NCBI RefSeq assembly: GCF_018596335.1
Contig: NZ_JAHEPS010000001.1
Location: 124,001-188,000, forward strand
DNA from: Shewanella jiangmenensis
GTDB taxonomy: Bacteria > Pseudomonadota > Gammaproteobacteria > Enterobacterales > Shewanellaceae
Length of the DNA stretch: 64,000 nt
Direction of reading: 5' to 3'
Position 1 is the stretch's first letter; each line of letters begins with the position of its first letter. Below the pieces are notes generated by a model that did no database searches, was not told the origin of the DNA, and saw only the letters and a list, made by a program, of their open reading frames with translations. Of this stretch, positions 18,204 to 28,211 are shown piece by piece. A program made the position numbers and the translations under genes.

Positions 18204-18578
18204 CTATTTAAGCTTTTTGATCCGCTCGGTCTGACTGATAACGTCGGTCAGGCGAATACCAAATTTGTCGTTCACCACCACAACTTCACCGTGGGCAATG
18301 AGGGTGCCGTTGACCATCACATCGAGCGGCTCACCGGCAACCCGGTCAAGTTCCACCACCGAGCCCTGGTTAAGCTGCAGCAGGTTACGGATACTGATAA
18401 AACTGCGGCCAACTTCCATGGAAATGGTCACCGGAATGTCCATGATGGCATCCAGTTTGGCGGCGTCTTCCGAGGTTAACGGCCGTGACTCATCCTTTAA
18501 CTCTTCATATTCAGCAGCCTTGGCTTCTTCCAAAGCCTGCTCCGCCATCGCGGCAGCCCAATCGTCATCGGTACTCAT
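18204..18578 (-). CDS. fliN: Flagellar motor switch protein FliN
   Basis: The 124-residue protein has an acidic N-terminal helix and the SpoA/FliN domain (IMDIPVTISMEVGRSFISIRNLLQLNQGSVVELDRVAGEPLDVMVNGTLIAHGEVVVVNDKFGIRLTDVIS). FliN forms the lower part of the C-ring with FliM. It follows fliM by 11 bases. Confidence 0.97.
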   Translation of the reverse strand: MSTDDDWAAAMAEQALEEAKAAEYEELKDESRPLTSEDAAKLDAIMDIPVTISMEVGRSFISIRNLLQLNQGSVVELDRVAGEPLDVMVNGTLIAHGEVVVVNDKFGIRLTDVISQTERIKKLK

Positions 18579-18589
18579 CTCACATCACC

Positions 18590-19618
18590 TTACAGGTCAT
18601 TGATATCTTTTGATTTCCCTTTGCGGGTAACCAATTGTAATTCGCTTTTGACTGTTTCTGGGCGGGCGATTTTTTCGCAAATCTTTAACGCCAGATTATC
18701 CCGCGACTTGCCGAGCTTACAACGGTAAGTCGGCAGATCTTCAATTTTCATCAGCACGTATTCGGGCAACTCCACCGGAATAACGTCACCGGCGCGCATC
18801 TCCATCACATCCCGCAGGCTGATTTCGTGCTCGACCACAGTCGCTTCAAAACCCACCTCAACGTCCATGATTTCATCACGCAGCGCCTGCGACCAGCGCA
18901 TGTCGGTGTCCTGTTTGTCACTCTGGACACCGGCATCGAGCAGCTCGCGGATGGGCTCAATCATCGAATAGGGCATGGTGATGTGGAAGTCACCACCGCC
19001 GCCATCCACTTCGATGTGGAACGAGTTAACCACCACCACTTCGGTCGGGCTCACGATATTGGCCATGGCAGGGTTCACTTCGGAGTCGAGGTAGTCAAAC
19101 TCCACATCCATTACCGGCGCCCAGGCGTCTTTGTAATCTTCAAAAATAATCTTCAGCAGCAGCTGAACGATACGGCGCTCGGTCGGGGTAAATTCCCGCC
19201 CTTCAATCTTGGCGTGAAAACGGCCATCGCCGCCGAAAAAGTTATCAACCAGAATAAACACCAGCCGCGCTTCCATCGTAATAAGGGCCGTCCCCTTAAG
19301 CGGATGAAAACGCACCATATTCAGACTGGTTGGTACAAACAGGGTGTGCACGTATTCGCCGAACTTGAGCATCTGCACGCCGTTGATAGAGACCTCGGCG
19401 GCGCGGCGCATCATGTTGAACATGCTGATCCGCAGGTGACGGGCAAAACGCTCGTTCACAATTTCCAGCGTAGGCATGCGGCCACGGACGATGCGATCCT
19501 GTGAAGAAAAGTCGTAACTGCGCGCCGGGGCACCGGCCTCGCTGACCTCTTCCTCTTCGACATCATCAACGCCATGTAGCAGCGCATCAATTTCGTCTTG
19601 GCTTAATAAATCAGTCAC
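18590..19618 (-). CDS. fliM: Flagellar motor switch protein FliM
   Basis: The 342-residue protein starts with the CheY-binding peptide (MTDLLSQDEIDALLHGV), then the middle CheC-like domain (LEIVNERFARHLRISMFNMMRR), and a C-terminal SpoA domain. Phospho-CheY binds the first ~16 residues to switch rotation. It lies between fliL and fliN in the standard order. Confidence 0.97.
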   Translation of the reverse strand: MTDLLSQDEIDALLHGVDDVEEEEVSEAGAPARSYDFSSQDRIVRGRMPTLEIVNERFARHLRISMFNMMRRAAEVSINGVQMLKFGEYVHTLFVPTSLNMVRFHPLKGTALITMEARLVFILVDNFFGGDGRFHAKIEGREFTPTERRIVQLLLKIIFEDYKDAWAPVMDVEFDYLDSEVNPAMANIVSPTEVVVVNSFHIEVDGGGGDFHITMPYSMIEPIRELLDAGVQSDKQDTDMRWSQALRDEIMDVEVGFEATVVEHEISLRDVMEMRAGDVIPVELPEYVLMKIEDLPTYRCKLGKSRDNLALKICEKIARPETVKSELQLVTRKGKSKDINDL

Positions 19619-19667
19619 TGTTATGCCTTATCGTTAAGTTCGATGACCATGCCGCAGGACTTAGCCA

Positions 19668-20201
19668 CTATTGCATTACAAAACCGGTAAACAGCACCTT
19701 TTCAACGACCTTACGACCGGTAACCGGCTGCAGAGTGTTCTGTACGTTCAAAAGTGCGGTTTGTCTGAGTTCATCCTTACCGGCCTGGGTGGAAAGCTTT
19801 TGCACGTCACCGGCGCTGAATGTGGTCAGCAGCGCATCTTCAATCAGGGGAATATGCTTTTTAATCAAGACGTCATCGTCGGCGCCACGCACCATCAGCT
19901 GCACCTTGATTTCCACCAGCCGGCTCTTGGGCTGGCCCGGTAAATTAAACAGGAACGGGCGGGGCATGGCGACATAAAAAGCTTCGTTCGACGCATTGGC
20001 CGCGCCTTCTGCGCCAGGGGCTGCCTCACCGCTTTGCTCGGCAGCGGGAGTGTCAGCGGCGGGGGCTTCATCGGATGAGCCCAAAAACAGCCAGGCGCCT
20101 ACACCAATCAGCAGTGCAACCACCACACCAATGATGATAAACAGCAGTTTTTTACTTTTCTTGCCACCGGTTTCTTCGAGCTGCAGCGATTCTTCAGCCA
20201 T
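19668..20201 (-). CDS. fliL: Flagellar basal-body protein FliL
   Basis: The 177-residue protein has one membrane helix (LLFIIIGVVVALLIGVGAWLFLG), a short Ala/Glu-rich stretch, and the periplasmic FliL domain (YVAMPRPFLFNLPGQPKSRLVEIKVQLMVRGADDDVLIKKHIPLIEDALLTTFS). FliL rings stators around the motor and supports torque. It lies between fliK and fliM. Confidence 0.96.
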   Translation of the reverse strand: MAEESLQLEETGGKKSKKLLFIIIGVVVALLIGVGAWLFLGSSDEAPAADTPAAEQSGEAAPGAEGAANASNEAFYVAMPRPFLFNLPGQPKSRLVEIKVQLMVRGADDDVLIKKHIPLIEDALLTTFSAGDVQKLSTQAGKDELRQTALLNVQNTLQPVTGRKVVEKVLFTGFVMQ

Positions 20202-20266
20202 CGCAATATCCTTTGAGTTTCGCGGCCAAAAGCCGCCTGTAAAACCTATCCCTATAGGTTACCTGC

Positions 20267-22195
20267 TCAGGCGTAATAATCTATACCAGAAACATAACTT
20301 GTTGTCTGATTTACGCTTAAGGGTATCTCTTCTGCTGGAATTTCATCCATGGCGGCGCTGGCGGTTTGCTCGGCGTCGCTATCACGGCCACTGCCCTGGC
20401 CCTTGTCGTGGGACACCTGACCGTCGGTCAGCTCCATTCCCTGCTGAGCCAGCAACTCACGCAGCCTTGGCAGCGCCTGCTCCACCACATCTTTGGTCTG
20501 CGCGGCCGTCACATGAAACTGCACCTGGGTTTCGCTGCCCTGTACCTGAATGCGGACCATCATAGAGCCAAGCTCGGGTGGGTCTAAGCGAATTTCGGCC
20601 TGCTGCACCCCATCACGCACCATGGCTATCAATTGGTTATTCATCACCGGCGCAAAGCGGGCAACAATTTCGGCCGTCGTTGGGCGCTCATGTGCCTGAC
20701 GAAGTGCCAGGGTAACCGCCATCGGCTCGCCCTTTTGATGCAGGGCATTCAGGCGCGCCTCAAAGCCGTTAAGGGACTGACTTTCCGGACGCTGCGGCTC
20801 TGCGCTCTGACGCTCGGTGACAGATTGACTCGTGCTGTCACCCAGAGCACGGGTCAGCGCGGCAAACGCATCGAGCTTATCCGAAGCCTTGCCCTTGATG
20901 TCGCCTGTCTTTAACTCTCCGGCCATCATTTCATCAGCCTTGCTGTCGACTCCACCTGCCAGCTGCGCCTCATTACCAAGCTTGCCACCGACTATGCTTG
21001 CCAGGCCAACATCCGCATCCGCTGCCTTGCCATTGGTGAAAAGGTTGGTTCCAGGCACGCCGCTAAGGCGCCCGGGCGCATCAGTAGCCGTCATGGACTT
21101 AGCTGTATCATCGCTCGCATCCAAACTGAAATTACCTTCCTGCGCCGCTAACTGCGAAGCGGCTAGATTGGCGGAAGTTTCGCTTATGCTCGGCAAAGCG
21201 CCTGAGCCGGGTTTGCCGTCGGTCTGCAGCTGAGTTTGAGTCGGGTTAACGCCGGCTGATTGAACATTGGCAGCGACGGTATTTGGTGTGAGCCCCTCTT
21301 GGGTCCCATTGAACGACATAAACTGAGGGGACTTTTCGCCGCTCACATCACTTAACTCTGCAGAAAACGCCCCGTCAAAAAGCGATGCGCCCGCCTTATC
21401 GGCGAGCTGCTGCAGCGCTTCGGCGAGGCCCGGGTTGAGCAGCCTCAAGGTTTGCAGCGCTGCCTCATCGAGCTTATTAAGGGATGCTTCATCCATACCG
21501 AGAAGCTCTGCCAGTTGGGCGGTGAATTCTCCCGTCGTCAACCCATTTAGGCCATCTGCATCGCCGCCTTCAATGTTAATGCTGTCAATGTTAATGCTGT
21601 CAATGTCGATGCTGTCGTCAGAGCCAACAGCAGAACCATCTAAAGAACCATGTTCAGAGCCATGTCCAGAGCCCGCGCCAAGCAATTGCGCCAGTATTGC
21701 CATGAGTTCCTCGGCTGTGCCGTCGGCCGCAGGCGGCAAGCTTATGCCGCTCTGTCCATCGACATCCCCTGCGTCTTTGCCTGCGCCATTTCCTGCGGAT
21801 TTGCCAGAAGCACCTGCTGCGCTGTCGCCGCCAAGGAGCTGGCGCGCCTTATCTATGCGCGCCAGCAATGCGTTGTCATCGGTTGCAGCATCAGTCTCGG
21901 CATCTGGCGCAGCGCTTGATGCAGTTGACGAACTGCCGCTTACCTCAGCGCCTGGGCGTTCATTTTCCCGGTTACCTGAGTCAGTCACCGCAGAGGTTTT
22001 GCCGCTGCCACCGTCACTTGGGTAAGCATTTGTTTTTTCACCAACACTCGCTCTGTCAACGCCCCTTTCTCTCTCAATGACAGCGCTGAAGTCCATCCCA
22101 TCGGATTGACCCGAGCCGCTCGCCATGATGGCATTGTCACCACCGGCGCTGGCTTGCCCCTTGCTACCAAGCAGCACATTGAGGATCTGTTGCAT
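20267..22195 (-). CDS. fliK: Hook-length control protein FliK
   Basis: The 642-residue protein is Ser/Asp/Gly-rich and mostly disordered, with a C-terminal hook-control domain (LDPPELGSMMVRIQVQGSETQVQFHVTAAQTKDVVEQALPRLRELLAQQGMEL) followed by a Gln/Asp-rich tail. I chose ATG 22195 (MQQILNVLLG) because GGAG lies 7 bases before it; an in-frame upstream start at 22294 has no such support. FliK measures hook length and triggers the FlhB switch. Internal near-perfect 15-bp repeats encode DSINI units. Confidence 0.93.
   Translation of the reverse strand: MQQILNVLLGSKGQASAGGDNAIMASGSGQSDGMDFSAVIERERGVDRASVGEKTNAYPSDGGSGKTSAVTDSGNRENERPGAEVSGSSSTASSAAPDAETDAATDDNALLARIDKARQLLGGDSAAGASGKSAGNGAGKDAGDVDGQSGISLPPAADGTAEELMAILAQLLGAGSGHGSEHGSLDGSAVGSDDSIDIDSINIDSINIEGGDADGLNGLTTGEFTAQLAELLGMDEASLNKLDEAALQTLRLLNPGLAEALQQLADKAGASLFDGAFSAELSDVSGEKSPQFMSFNGTQEGLTPNTVAANVQSAGVNPTQTQLQTDGKPGSGALPSISETSANLAASQLAAQEGNFSLDASDDTAKSMTATDAPGRLSGVPGTNLFTNGKAADADVGLASIVGGKLGNEAQLAGGVDSKADEMMAGELKTGDIKGKASDKLDAFAALTRALGDSTSQSVTERQSAEPQRPESQSLNGFEARLNALHQKGEPMAVTLALRQAHERPTTAEIVARFAPVMNNQLIAMVRDGVQQAEIRLDPPELGSMMVRIQVQGSETQVQFHVTAAQTKDVVEQALPRLRELLAQQGMELTDGQVSHDKGQGSGRDSDAEQTASAAMDEIPAEEIPLSVNQTTSYVSGIDYYA
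21571..21615 (-). repeat. 15-bp tandem repeat in fliK, 3 units
   Basis: Units CAATGTTAATGCTGT (twice) and CAATGTCGATGCTGT are adjacent on the plus strand. They encode the DSIDIDSINIDSINI stretch of FliK and could gain or lose units without a frameshift. Confidence 0.8.
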
Positions 22196-22232
22196 GAGTG
22201 CACTCCTGTTCTTGCCCCATTTGGCGCTATAA

Positions 22233-22259
22233 ACATCGGCGCGTATGGGGTAAAAATCA
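22233..22259 (-). promoter_or_regulatory. Possible sigma-28-like promoter before fliK
   Basis: The minus strand reads TGATTTTT, 11 bases, GCCGATGT, compared with TAAAGTTT-N11-GCCGATAA. The -10 box is about 38 bases before the fliK ATG. The -35 match is partial, so this is a weak call. Confidence 0.35.
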
Positions 22260-22339
22260 TCTGGAAAATGACGTAAAAACGTGTCGATAACCAATCTTAG
22301 ACAAAAGAAAGCAAAATCTTTGCCAAACTGGCCGAAGCC

Positions 22340-22783
22340 TTAGCACCGACGCCGGACAAACTGTTGAATGGAAAACTCATCCAGCATCTTCTGCTCCTGA
22401 CGCGCTTCTTTGGCTTCACGCTTTTCAGCCTTGTGCTGCAACAGCAGTTCAACTGCTTTGCGCTTTTGCTGCTTTTCAAGCCAATGGCGGCGCCTGTGCT
22501 CCAGCTGGTTGTCGGCGGCGCCGACACTTTGCACCTGCTGGGCAATGGCTTCGTCTATCTGTTTGATGAACCGATGAAACTGCTGATAGTAACTGGCTGA
22601 GATCTGCCGCCCCTGCTGAGCGCCAATCTGCTGCATATAATCGAGCCGGTAGCGATTTAGGGCGTCTAGCTGCTGCTGAAGCTTGGCCCGCTCAAGCTGC
22701 GCCGCTTTGAGCTGCGCGGCCGCCTGCTCCTCAGCATCGAGGGCGAGTTTCAGTACGGTGAGAAGGGGATCGGGCCGGTTCAT
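22340..22783 (-). CDS. fliJ: Flagellar export chaperone FliJ
   Basis: The 147-residue protein is an almost uninterrupted coiled coil rich in Gln, Lys and Glu (AEEQAAAQLKAAQLERAKLQQQLDALNRYRLDYMQQIG). This fits FliJ, which sits in the centre of the FliI ATPase ring. It begins 3 bases after fliI and is the last gene of the fliE-J operon. Confidence 0.93.
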   Translation of the reverse strand: MNRPDPLLTVLKLALDAEEQAAAQLKAAQLERAKLQQQLDALNRYRLDYMQQIGAQQGRQISASYYQQFHRFIKQIDEAIAQQVQSVGAADNQLEHRRRHWLEKQQKRKAVELLLQHKAEKREAKEARQEQKMLDEFSIQQFVRRRC

Positions 22784-22786
22784 GGT

Positions 22787-24127
22787 TTAGCCCCGGCACT
22801 GGGCGGCTATTTGCCCGAGCATGGTTTCGCTGTCGTGCAGGCTTATCGCATCCCGCATGCCCTGGCGCAGAAACGCATTCATCGCCGGCTGCAAGCGAAT
22901 GGCGTTATCAATGCGCGGGTCGCTTCCCTGAGCGTAGGCTCCGATAGAAATCAAATCGCGGTTTTGCTGATAGAGCGAGTAGGTCTGCTTGACCTTACGC
23001 ATCGCTTCAAGGTGTGCGGCGCTAATCACCATAGGCGCAACCCGGCTGATGGAGGCTTCGATATCGATGGCTGGATAATGGCCGGAGTCAGCAAGATTTC
23101 GCGACAGCACTATGTGGCCATCGAGAATGGCGCGGGCCGAATCCGCGATAGGGTCCTGCAGATCGTCCCCTTCGGTAAGCACAGTATAAAACGCCGTGAT
23201 AGAGCCCTGCCCGGGCCCGCCATTGCCCGCCCGTTCAACCAAACGTGGCAACTTGGCAAACACCGACGGTGGATAACCTTTGGTGGCCGGCGGCTCGCCA
23301 ACGGCAAGGGCAATTTCCCGCTGCGCCTGGGCGTAACGGGTGAGACTGTCCATCAGCAGCAGCACGTTAAAGCCAAGGTCTCTGAAATATTCGGCAATAC
23401 GGGTAGAGGTTTCACAGGCCCTAAGGCGCATCAAGGGCGAAGTATCGGCAGGAGCTGCCACCACCACAGAGCGGGCGCGGCCCTCAGGCCCCAAAATTTC
23501 TTCAATAAACTCTTTTACTTCGCGGCCACGCTCACCCACCAGCCCCACCACAATGATGTCTGCCGTGGTGCCGCGGGTCATCATGCCAAGGAGCACAGAC
23601 TTACCCACGCCAGAGCCCGCAAAAAGGCCCATACGCTGGCCCTTTCCCACGGTCAGCATGGCGTTGATGGCGCGAATGCCCACATCCAGTGGCTCATGTA
23701 TGGGCCGTCTTGACAGCGGATTGATGGCAGGTGGATGCCTTGGGGCCACATCTGTGGTGCCAAGTGGCCCGAGGCCATCAAGGGGCTCGCCGCCGCCATC
23801 CAAAACCCGCCCAAGCAGCGACATGCCAACGGCAATGCCGGCCTGCTCACCAAGTGGCCGCACCCGCGCGCCGGGCAGCACACCTTTAAGCTCTTCAATC
23901 GGCATGAGATACAACAGCGCTTCATCAAAGCCGATGACTTCGGCAATCAGCTCACCCGCCATGGTGTCGATGGCACACAGGCTGCCCACCGGCGCACGGC
24001 AACCGCTCGCTTCAAGGGTAAGCCCCACCACCCGCACCAACTGGCCCTCGGCGACAGGACGGTTAGCCGGCACACTTTGGCGCAGCTGATGCAGATTATT
24101 CAGCAGATGGTGCTGGCGTTTGAGCAT
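22787..24127 (-). CDS. fliI: Flagellum-specific ATPase FliI
   Basis: The 446-residue protein has the F1-beta-like core: Walker [34 protein letters not shown], Walker [48 protein letters not shown]. FliI drives unloading of chaperones at the export gate. I chose ATG 24127 ([15 protein letters not shown]) because GGGGGAGG lies just upstream; the frame could extend to 24163 inside fliH. It overlaps the fliH end by 32 bases. Confidence 0.96.
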   Translation of the reverse strand: MLKRQHHLLNNLHQLRQSVPANRPVAEGQLVRVVGLTLEASGCRAPVGSLCAIDTMAGELIAEVIGFDEALLYLMPIEELKGVLPGARVRPLGEQAGIAVGMSLLGRVLDGGGEPLDGLGPLGTTDVAPRHPPAINPLSRRPIHEPLDVGIRAINAMLTVGKGQRMGLFAGSGVGKSVLLGMMTRGTTADIIVVGLVGERGREVKEFIEEILGPEGRARSVVVAAPADTSPLMRLRACETSTRIAEYFRDLGFNVLLLMDSLTRYAQAQREIALAVGEPPATKGYPPSVFAKLPRLVERAGNGGPGQGSITAFYTVLTEGDDLQDPIADSARAILDGHIVLSRNLADSGHYPAIDIEASISRVAPMVISAAHLEAMRKVKQTYSLYQQNRDLISIGAYAQGSDPRIDNAIRLQPAMNAFLRQGMRDAISLHDSETMLGQIAAQCRG

Positions 24128-24998
24128 CGTCCGCCTCCCCCGCCTGCGCGCTGGCGTCTTCACCTGTTTCTAAGTTGTCGGTAGCTGTTGGCAGCGCCGC
24201 GGCTTTTTGACGCGCCTCGCGGCGCAGGGTATCGAGCCGCTCCATGGGCGCAGCTAGCACCGCGGCAATCCGGTCTTCGAGGCGTAAATCCACCCGCGAG
24301 CGCTGGCTGTCGATGATGCACTCGCCGCGCTCAAGTAAAGGGTCGGCAATCAGGCGCCAACGCTGCTCATCAAGCTGGGCGCTGCTGTAGAGTGACTGCA
24401 TCAGGATGATATCGTCAGGATTCAGGCGGAGTTTAACTTCCTGCTCCTTGATGGGCAGACAATCTATGCCTTCCTGCAGCGCGGCAAGTAAGTGTTGGGG
24501 ATGGGTCTTCAGCTCATGGCGCACTATCTGGCGGCCAAGGGACATGGAAAGCTGCAGCAGCTCCTGCTCAATTTCATTATCAAGCAGCGAGAGCGGCGCA
24601 GCAAACTGGCCAAGCAGCGCTTCAAAGCGGGCGATAAGCTCAGCCGCGGAGGCAAGGCCCTGCGCCATGCCCTGCTCAAACCCCTGGGCAAAGCCTTCCT
24701 CGTGGCCCTGTTTAAGACCATCCAGCCTGCCCTGCGTCATGCCCTCGGCAAGCCCCTCGGCATGACCGGCGTGATAACCTTCCTGCTCGGCTTCAGCGCG
24801 GATGGCTTCGATTTCGGCCAGGGTCGGCGGGCGAATCTCTTCTTCCTCGGGGGCCTGATACTGCACCCCGGCGCGCCGGCCAAGCAAATTCAGCGGCTCA
24901 TCCTCAGGATTGGAGGACATATCAGGCAAGCGCCAGTGGCTGAAATCATCCAGCTCGTCGCTGCGTAAAAGAGTCTTGGGGCGCTTGGTGTCACTCAT
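24096..24998 (-). CDS. fliH: Flagellar export ATPase regulator FliH
   Basis: The 300-residue protein has an acidic/Pro N-terminus and a Gly-rich repeat helix with GxxxG spacing ([43 protein letters not shown]). A C-terminal domain binds FliI. The GxxxG run is the hallmark of FliH. The tail is low-complexity (Ala, Glu, Asp). It starts one base into the fliG stop. Confidence 0.96.
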   Translation of the reverse strand: MSDTKRPKTLLRSDELDDFSHWRLPDMSSNPEDEPLNLLGRRAGVQYQAPEEEEIRPPTLAEIEAIRAEAEQEGYHAGHAEGLAEGMTQGRLDGLKQGHEEGFAQGFEQGMAQGLASAAELIARFEALLGQFAAPLSLLDNEIEQELLQLSMSLGRQIVRHELKTHPQHLLAALQEGIDCLPIKEQEVKLRLNPDDIILMQSLYSSAQLDEQRWRLIADPLLERGECIIDSQRSRVDLRLEDRIAAVLAAPMERLDTLRREARQKAAALPTATDNLETGEDASAQAGEADDAQTPAPSAE

Positions 24999-26035
24999 CA
25001 GACAAACTCTTCGCCGCCACCGCCGCCAAGCATGATTTCGCCGGCGTCAGAAAGGCGTCTTGCAATAGACAGAATTTCTTTTTGCGCCAGCTCCACTTCG
25101 CTGATGCGGATGGGGCCCATGGCTTCGAGGTCGTCACGCAGCAATTCAGCGGCCCGTTTGGACATGTTGCCGAGGATCTTCTCTTTGAGCAGCTCGTCAG
25201 CGCCCTTCAGTGCCCTCATCAGCACATCCTGCTGCACTTCACGCAGCAGCACCTGAATACCGCGGTCGTCCACGTCGATAAGGTTTTCGAACACGAACAT
25301 CAGATCCTGAATTTGCTGCGCCATCTCTTCATCGGTCTCGCGCATGGTTTCCATCAGCTGGCTTTCGATGGCGGTATCGAGGTAGTTCATGATATTGGCT
25401 GCCGCCTTGAGGCCGCCCATCTTCGCGGCCTGCGCGCCGCCCTGTCCGGCAAACTGCTTCTCCATGATGTCGTTGAGCTCCTGCAGTGCCGCCGGCTGAA
25501 CTTCTTCCAGATTGGCGATACGCATCAGCAGGTCAACACGGGTATTTTCAGGGAATTGGGAGAAAATCTCCGCCGCCTGATCCGGCTCAAGGTACGACAG
25601 TACAATGGTTTGAATTTGCGGGTGTTCGTTCTGAATAATGGTCGCAACCTGACGGGCATCCATCCACTTGAGTGAATCAAGACCCTTTGCGCCGCTGCCC
25701 ATGATGATTTGCTCAATCAGGTTACCGGCTTTGTCTTCGCCAAGCGCCGCGGTCAGGGCTTTACGGACAAACTCCTCGCTGTTAAAGCCAATGGAGGAAA
25801 ACTTCTGAATATCGTCCAGAAACAGCTTGTGCACCGCCAGCACCTTTTCCTGACCGAAGTCTTCGAGCGCCGCCATCGCCATACCCACCTTCTGCACCTG
25901 CTTGGGCTCAAGGTGCTTGAGGATGGAGGCTGCGTCGGCTTCACTCAGACTCAGCAGTAAAATCGCGGTCTTTTCAACACCCGTCATGTCCTTGATGTTG
26001 AAGCCGGCTTCGGATTTTTCTTTATTTTCAGCCAT
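24998..26035 (-). CDS. fliG: Flagellar motor switch protein FliG
   Basis: The 345-residue protein has the three ARM-like domains of FliG (MTGVEKTAILLLSLSEADAASILKHLEPKQVQKVGMAM, then EHPQIQTIVLSYLEPDQAAEIFSQFPENTRVDLLMRIA, then FVFENLIDVDDRGIQVLLREVQ). The C-terminal charged ridge that meets the stator is present (KGADELLKEKILGNMSKRAAELLRDDLEAMG). It overlaps fliF by 8 bases. Confidence 0.97.
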   Translation of the reverse strand: MAENKEKSEAGFNIKDMTGVEKTAILLLSLSEADAASILKHLEPKQVQKVGMAMAALEDFGQEKVLAVHKLFLDDIQKFSSIGFNSEEFVRKALTAALGEDKAGNLIEQIIMGSGAKGLDSLKWMDARQVATIIQNEHPQIQTIVLSYLEPDQAAEIFSQFPENTRVDLLMRIANLEEVQPAALQELNDIMEKQFAGQGGAQAAKMGGLKAAANIMNYLDTAIESQLMETMRETDEEMAQQIQDLMFVFENLIDVDDRGIQVLLREVQQDVLMRALKGADELLKEKILGNMSKRAAELLRDDLEAMGPIRISEVELAQKEILSIARRLSDAGEIMLGGGGGEEFV

Positions 26036-27725
26036 TGTCCTGTTGCAACCAGTTCTTCACAACTTGAGTGGAAAGCTCAGGTTCATTGGCAACCAGAGCG
26101 CGGATAGCTTTAATCATATCATCATCTTTACGCAGATTCGGGATAAGGATTGAGCCGTCGTCTGCGTAGCTGTACTCGGCTTCGCTGGAGTTGAGCATCC
26201 CCAGGGTATCGGCGGCAAACTGATCTTCAATCTCCGCCAGTTCATGGCCAAGGCGGCCATCGTCTGGCATGTCAACCTTGTCAGACAGCAGCAGTTTCTT
26301 CAAAAGCGGCCGCACCACAAACAGGATAAGGAACAGAATCGCCAACGAGCCGGAAGCAAGCTTCATCGCCTTCCAGAACCAGGGCTGCTCCCATACCGGC
26401 AGCTCAGGCACTTCTTCCACCAGCTGATCCATAAAGGGCACTGTCACCACTTCGATGCTGTCGCCGCGTTGACCCGAGAACCCCACCGCTCCTTCGAGCA
26501 GACGGCGGATATTGGCAAGCTCAGCCTCGGTGCGCGCAACGCGGTTTACCTGACCTTCGGCATTAGCATCACCGGTTTTGTAATCCACCGCCACTGACAC
26601 GCTGACGCGGCGCACAGTGCCAATCTGTTGACGGGTATGGCTGATGGTGGTGTCGAGCTCATAATTGCGGGTGGCTTCGCGGTGCGAATTACCGTTGGCC
26701 TGCTGCTGTTCCTGCGCCTGTTGCAGGGTTTGAGGAATGTTTGACTCCATCGGCGGCTGGTTGGACAGCGCGCCCGGAATACCCATATTGCCCTCACCCT
26801 TGCTTTGTGTTTCGAGGGTCATTTCGCTGCGTACGGCCGGCAAGTCGGGGTTAAAGCGCTTGGCGGTTTGCTCCACGGCGGTAAAGTCCATGGTCACATC
26901 CACCTGCGAGGTGAAGTTTTCAGGCCCGAGGATGGGCATCAGAATGGCATCCACCTTGGCGCGGTATTCGGCTTCTTTTTGTTTAACCAGCTCAAGCTCA
27001 CGGCGGGCGCGGGCTGACGCGCCGTCCTGACTGCCTGAATTGAGCAAACGGCCGTTGGAATCGGTCACTGTAACCCGGGTCGGCTCAAGGCCCTGCACCG
27101 CCGAGGCGACGATATCAACAATCGAATCCACTTCTTCCTGCCCAAGACCGCCGCGACGAACCGTGACTACCACGGTGGCACTTGGCTGCGACTTATTGCG
27201 GGCAAACACGTTTTCTTTGGGCAGCGCCAAAATCACCTTGGCGCGGCTGATGCTTTTCAGCTCTTCAATGGCGCGGGCAAGGGTTTGCTCCTGGCTGTGC
27301 TTAAGCCTTGCCTGCTCGACCCGCTGACTGACGCCAAAGCCCATGTCCTGGGTCAGAAAATCCTTTTCGGCGCCGGCAGTTGTTTCAACCCCGGCGCGGC
27401 TCAGCAGCAGACGGATGTCCTGGTACTTGTCATCGGGCACCCGCAGCACGTCAAAATCGACCTTGTAAGGGATTTTGTTTTTATCGAGCACATCGAGCAC
27501 CTGGATCATTTCCTGCGGCTCATATTTGCCGAGCGGACGATATTCTGGCTCCTGCGCCCACATCATCACAAACACCGCAATAGCCAGACAGATGGCCAGG
27601 GCCAGGATCATGGTGATTTGGCGCATCATATCGGTGCCGCCAAAACCGCCAAGCATGCCGGATTTGTTTTCCTGCTGTACACCGTTCATCGCATTATCGG
27701 TGCTGACAATCATATCTGTGCTCAC
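26028..27725 (-). CDS. fliF: Flagellar MS-ring protein FliF
   Basis: The 565-residue protein has two membrane helices (about residues 35-53 and near 445-465) flanking the periplasmic ring-building domains (KNKIPYKVDFDVLRVPDDKYQDIRLLLSRAG). A C-terminal FliG-binding tail ends the protein. I keep the GTG start at 27725 because AGGA lies 8 bases upstream. FliF is the base on which the motor is built and is recruited by FlhF to the pole. Confidence 0.96.
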   Translation of the reverse strand: MSTDMIVSTDNAMNGVQQENKSGMLGGFGGTDMMRQITMILALAICLAIAVFVMMWAQEPEYRPLGKYEPQEMIQVLDVLDKNKIPYKVDFDVLRVPDDKYQDIRLLLSRAGVETTAGAEKDFLTQDMGFGVSQRVEQARLKHSQEQTLARAIEELKSISRAKVILALPKENVFARNKSQPSATVVVTVRRGGLGQEEVDSIVDIVASAVQGLEPTRVTVTDSNGRLLNSGSQDGASARARRELELVKQKEAEYRAKVDAILMPILGPENFTSQVDVTMDFTAVEQTAKRFNPDLPAVRSEMTLETQSKGEGNMGIPGALSNQPPMESNIPQTLQQAQEQQQANGNSHREATRNYELDTTISHTRQQIGTVRRVSVSVAVDYKTGDANAEGQVNRVARTEAELANIRRLLEGAVGFSGQRGDSIEVVTVPFMDQLVEEVPELPVWEQPWFWKAMKLASGSLAILFLILFVVRPLLKKLLLSDKVDMPDDGRLGHELAEIEDQFAADTLGMLNSSEAEYSYADDGSILIPNLRKDDDMIKAIRALVANEPELSTQVVKNWLQQDNG

Positions 27726-27749
27726 AATCTGTATCCTTCAATGACCGGC

Positions 27750-28085
27750 TTAGACAGGCATACTCATGATTTCTTTGTACGCTTCCACCAGCTTGTTACG
27801 CACCTGTACCGTGGCTTCAAACGCCACACTGGCCTTTTCACGGGCAATTACGGTATCAGAGAGGGTGACGCTGGTATCGCCCATTTCAAGGCGGGTCGCA
27901 AGATTGGATGAGGTTTGCTGCAGACCGTTGACATGGCCCACCGCCTGGGACAGCAAGCTTGCAAAATCCGCCCCGCTGGTGTTGCCAACCTGACGCAGCA
28001 CCTGTGGCTCAAGCCCCGCTGATGGGGTAATTTCGCTGCGCAGTGACTGCATTTCCTGCAGGAAAGAAGATGGATTGATTTGCAT
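27750..28085 (-). CDS. fliE: Flagellar hook-basal body protein FliE
   Basis: The 111-residue protein matches FliE, the joint between MS ring and rod: FASLLSQAVGHVNGLQQTSSNLATRLEMGDTSVTLSDTVIAREKASVAFEATVQVRNKLVEAYKEIMSMPV. The C-terminal EIMSMPV is typical. GGAG lies 6 bases before the ATG. It is the first gene of the fliE-J operon behind a sigma-54 promoter. Confidence 0.96.
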   Translation of the reverse strand: MQINPSSFLQEMQSLRSEITPSAGLEPQVLRQVGNTSGADFASLLSQAVGHVNGLQQTSSNLATRLEMGDTSVTLSDTVIAREKASVAFEATVQVRNKLVEAYKEIMSMPV

Positions 28086-28137
28086 AACCTGCTCCCTTCG
28101 CCATGAATTTGACGGGATGATTCAATTAATTCCTGTA

Positions 28138-28155
28138 CTGCAAAAGCCTTGCCAA
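28138..28155 (-). promoter_or_regulatory. Sigma-54 promoter of fliE operon
   Basis: On the minus strand TTGGCAAGGCTTTTGCAG has GG and GC 10 bases apart, a close match to TGGCAC-N5-TTGCA. It is about 53 bases before the fliE ATG and directly follows the flrC terminator. Confidence 0.82.
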
Positions 28156-28161
28156 AAAGCA

Positions 28162-28186
28162 AAAAAGCAGGCGATGCCTGCTTTTT
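28162..28186 (-). terminator. Terminator after flrBC
   Basis: An 11-bp perfect stem AAAAAGCAGGC/GCCTGCTTTTT with loop GAT ends in T runs on both strands. It lies 25 bases after the flrC stop and just upstream of the fliE promoter. Confidence 0.88.
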
Positions 28187-28211
28187 ACCGGGTTAGCTGG
28201 CGCGAATTTGC

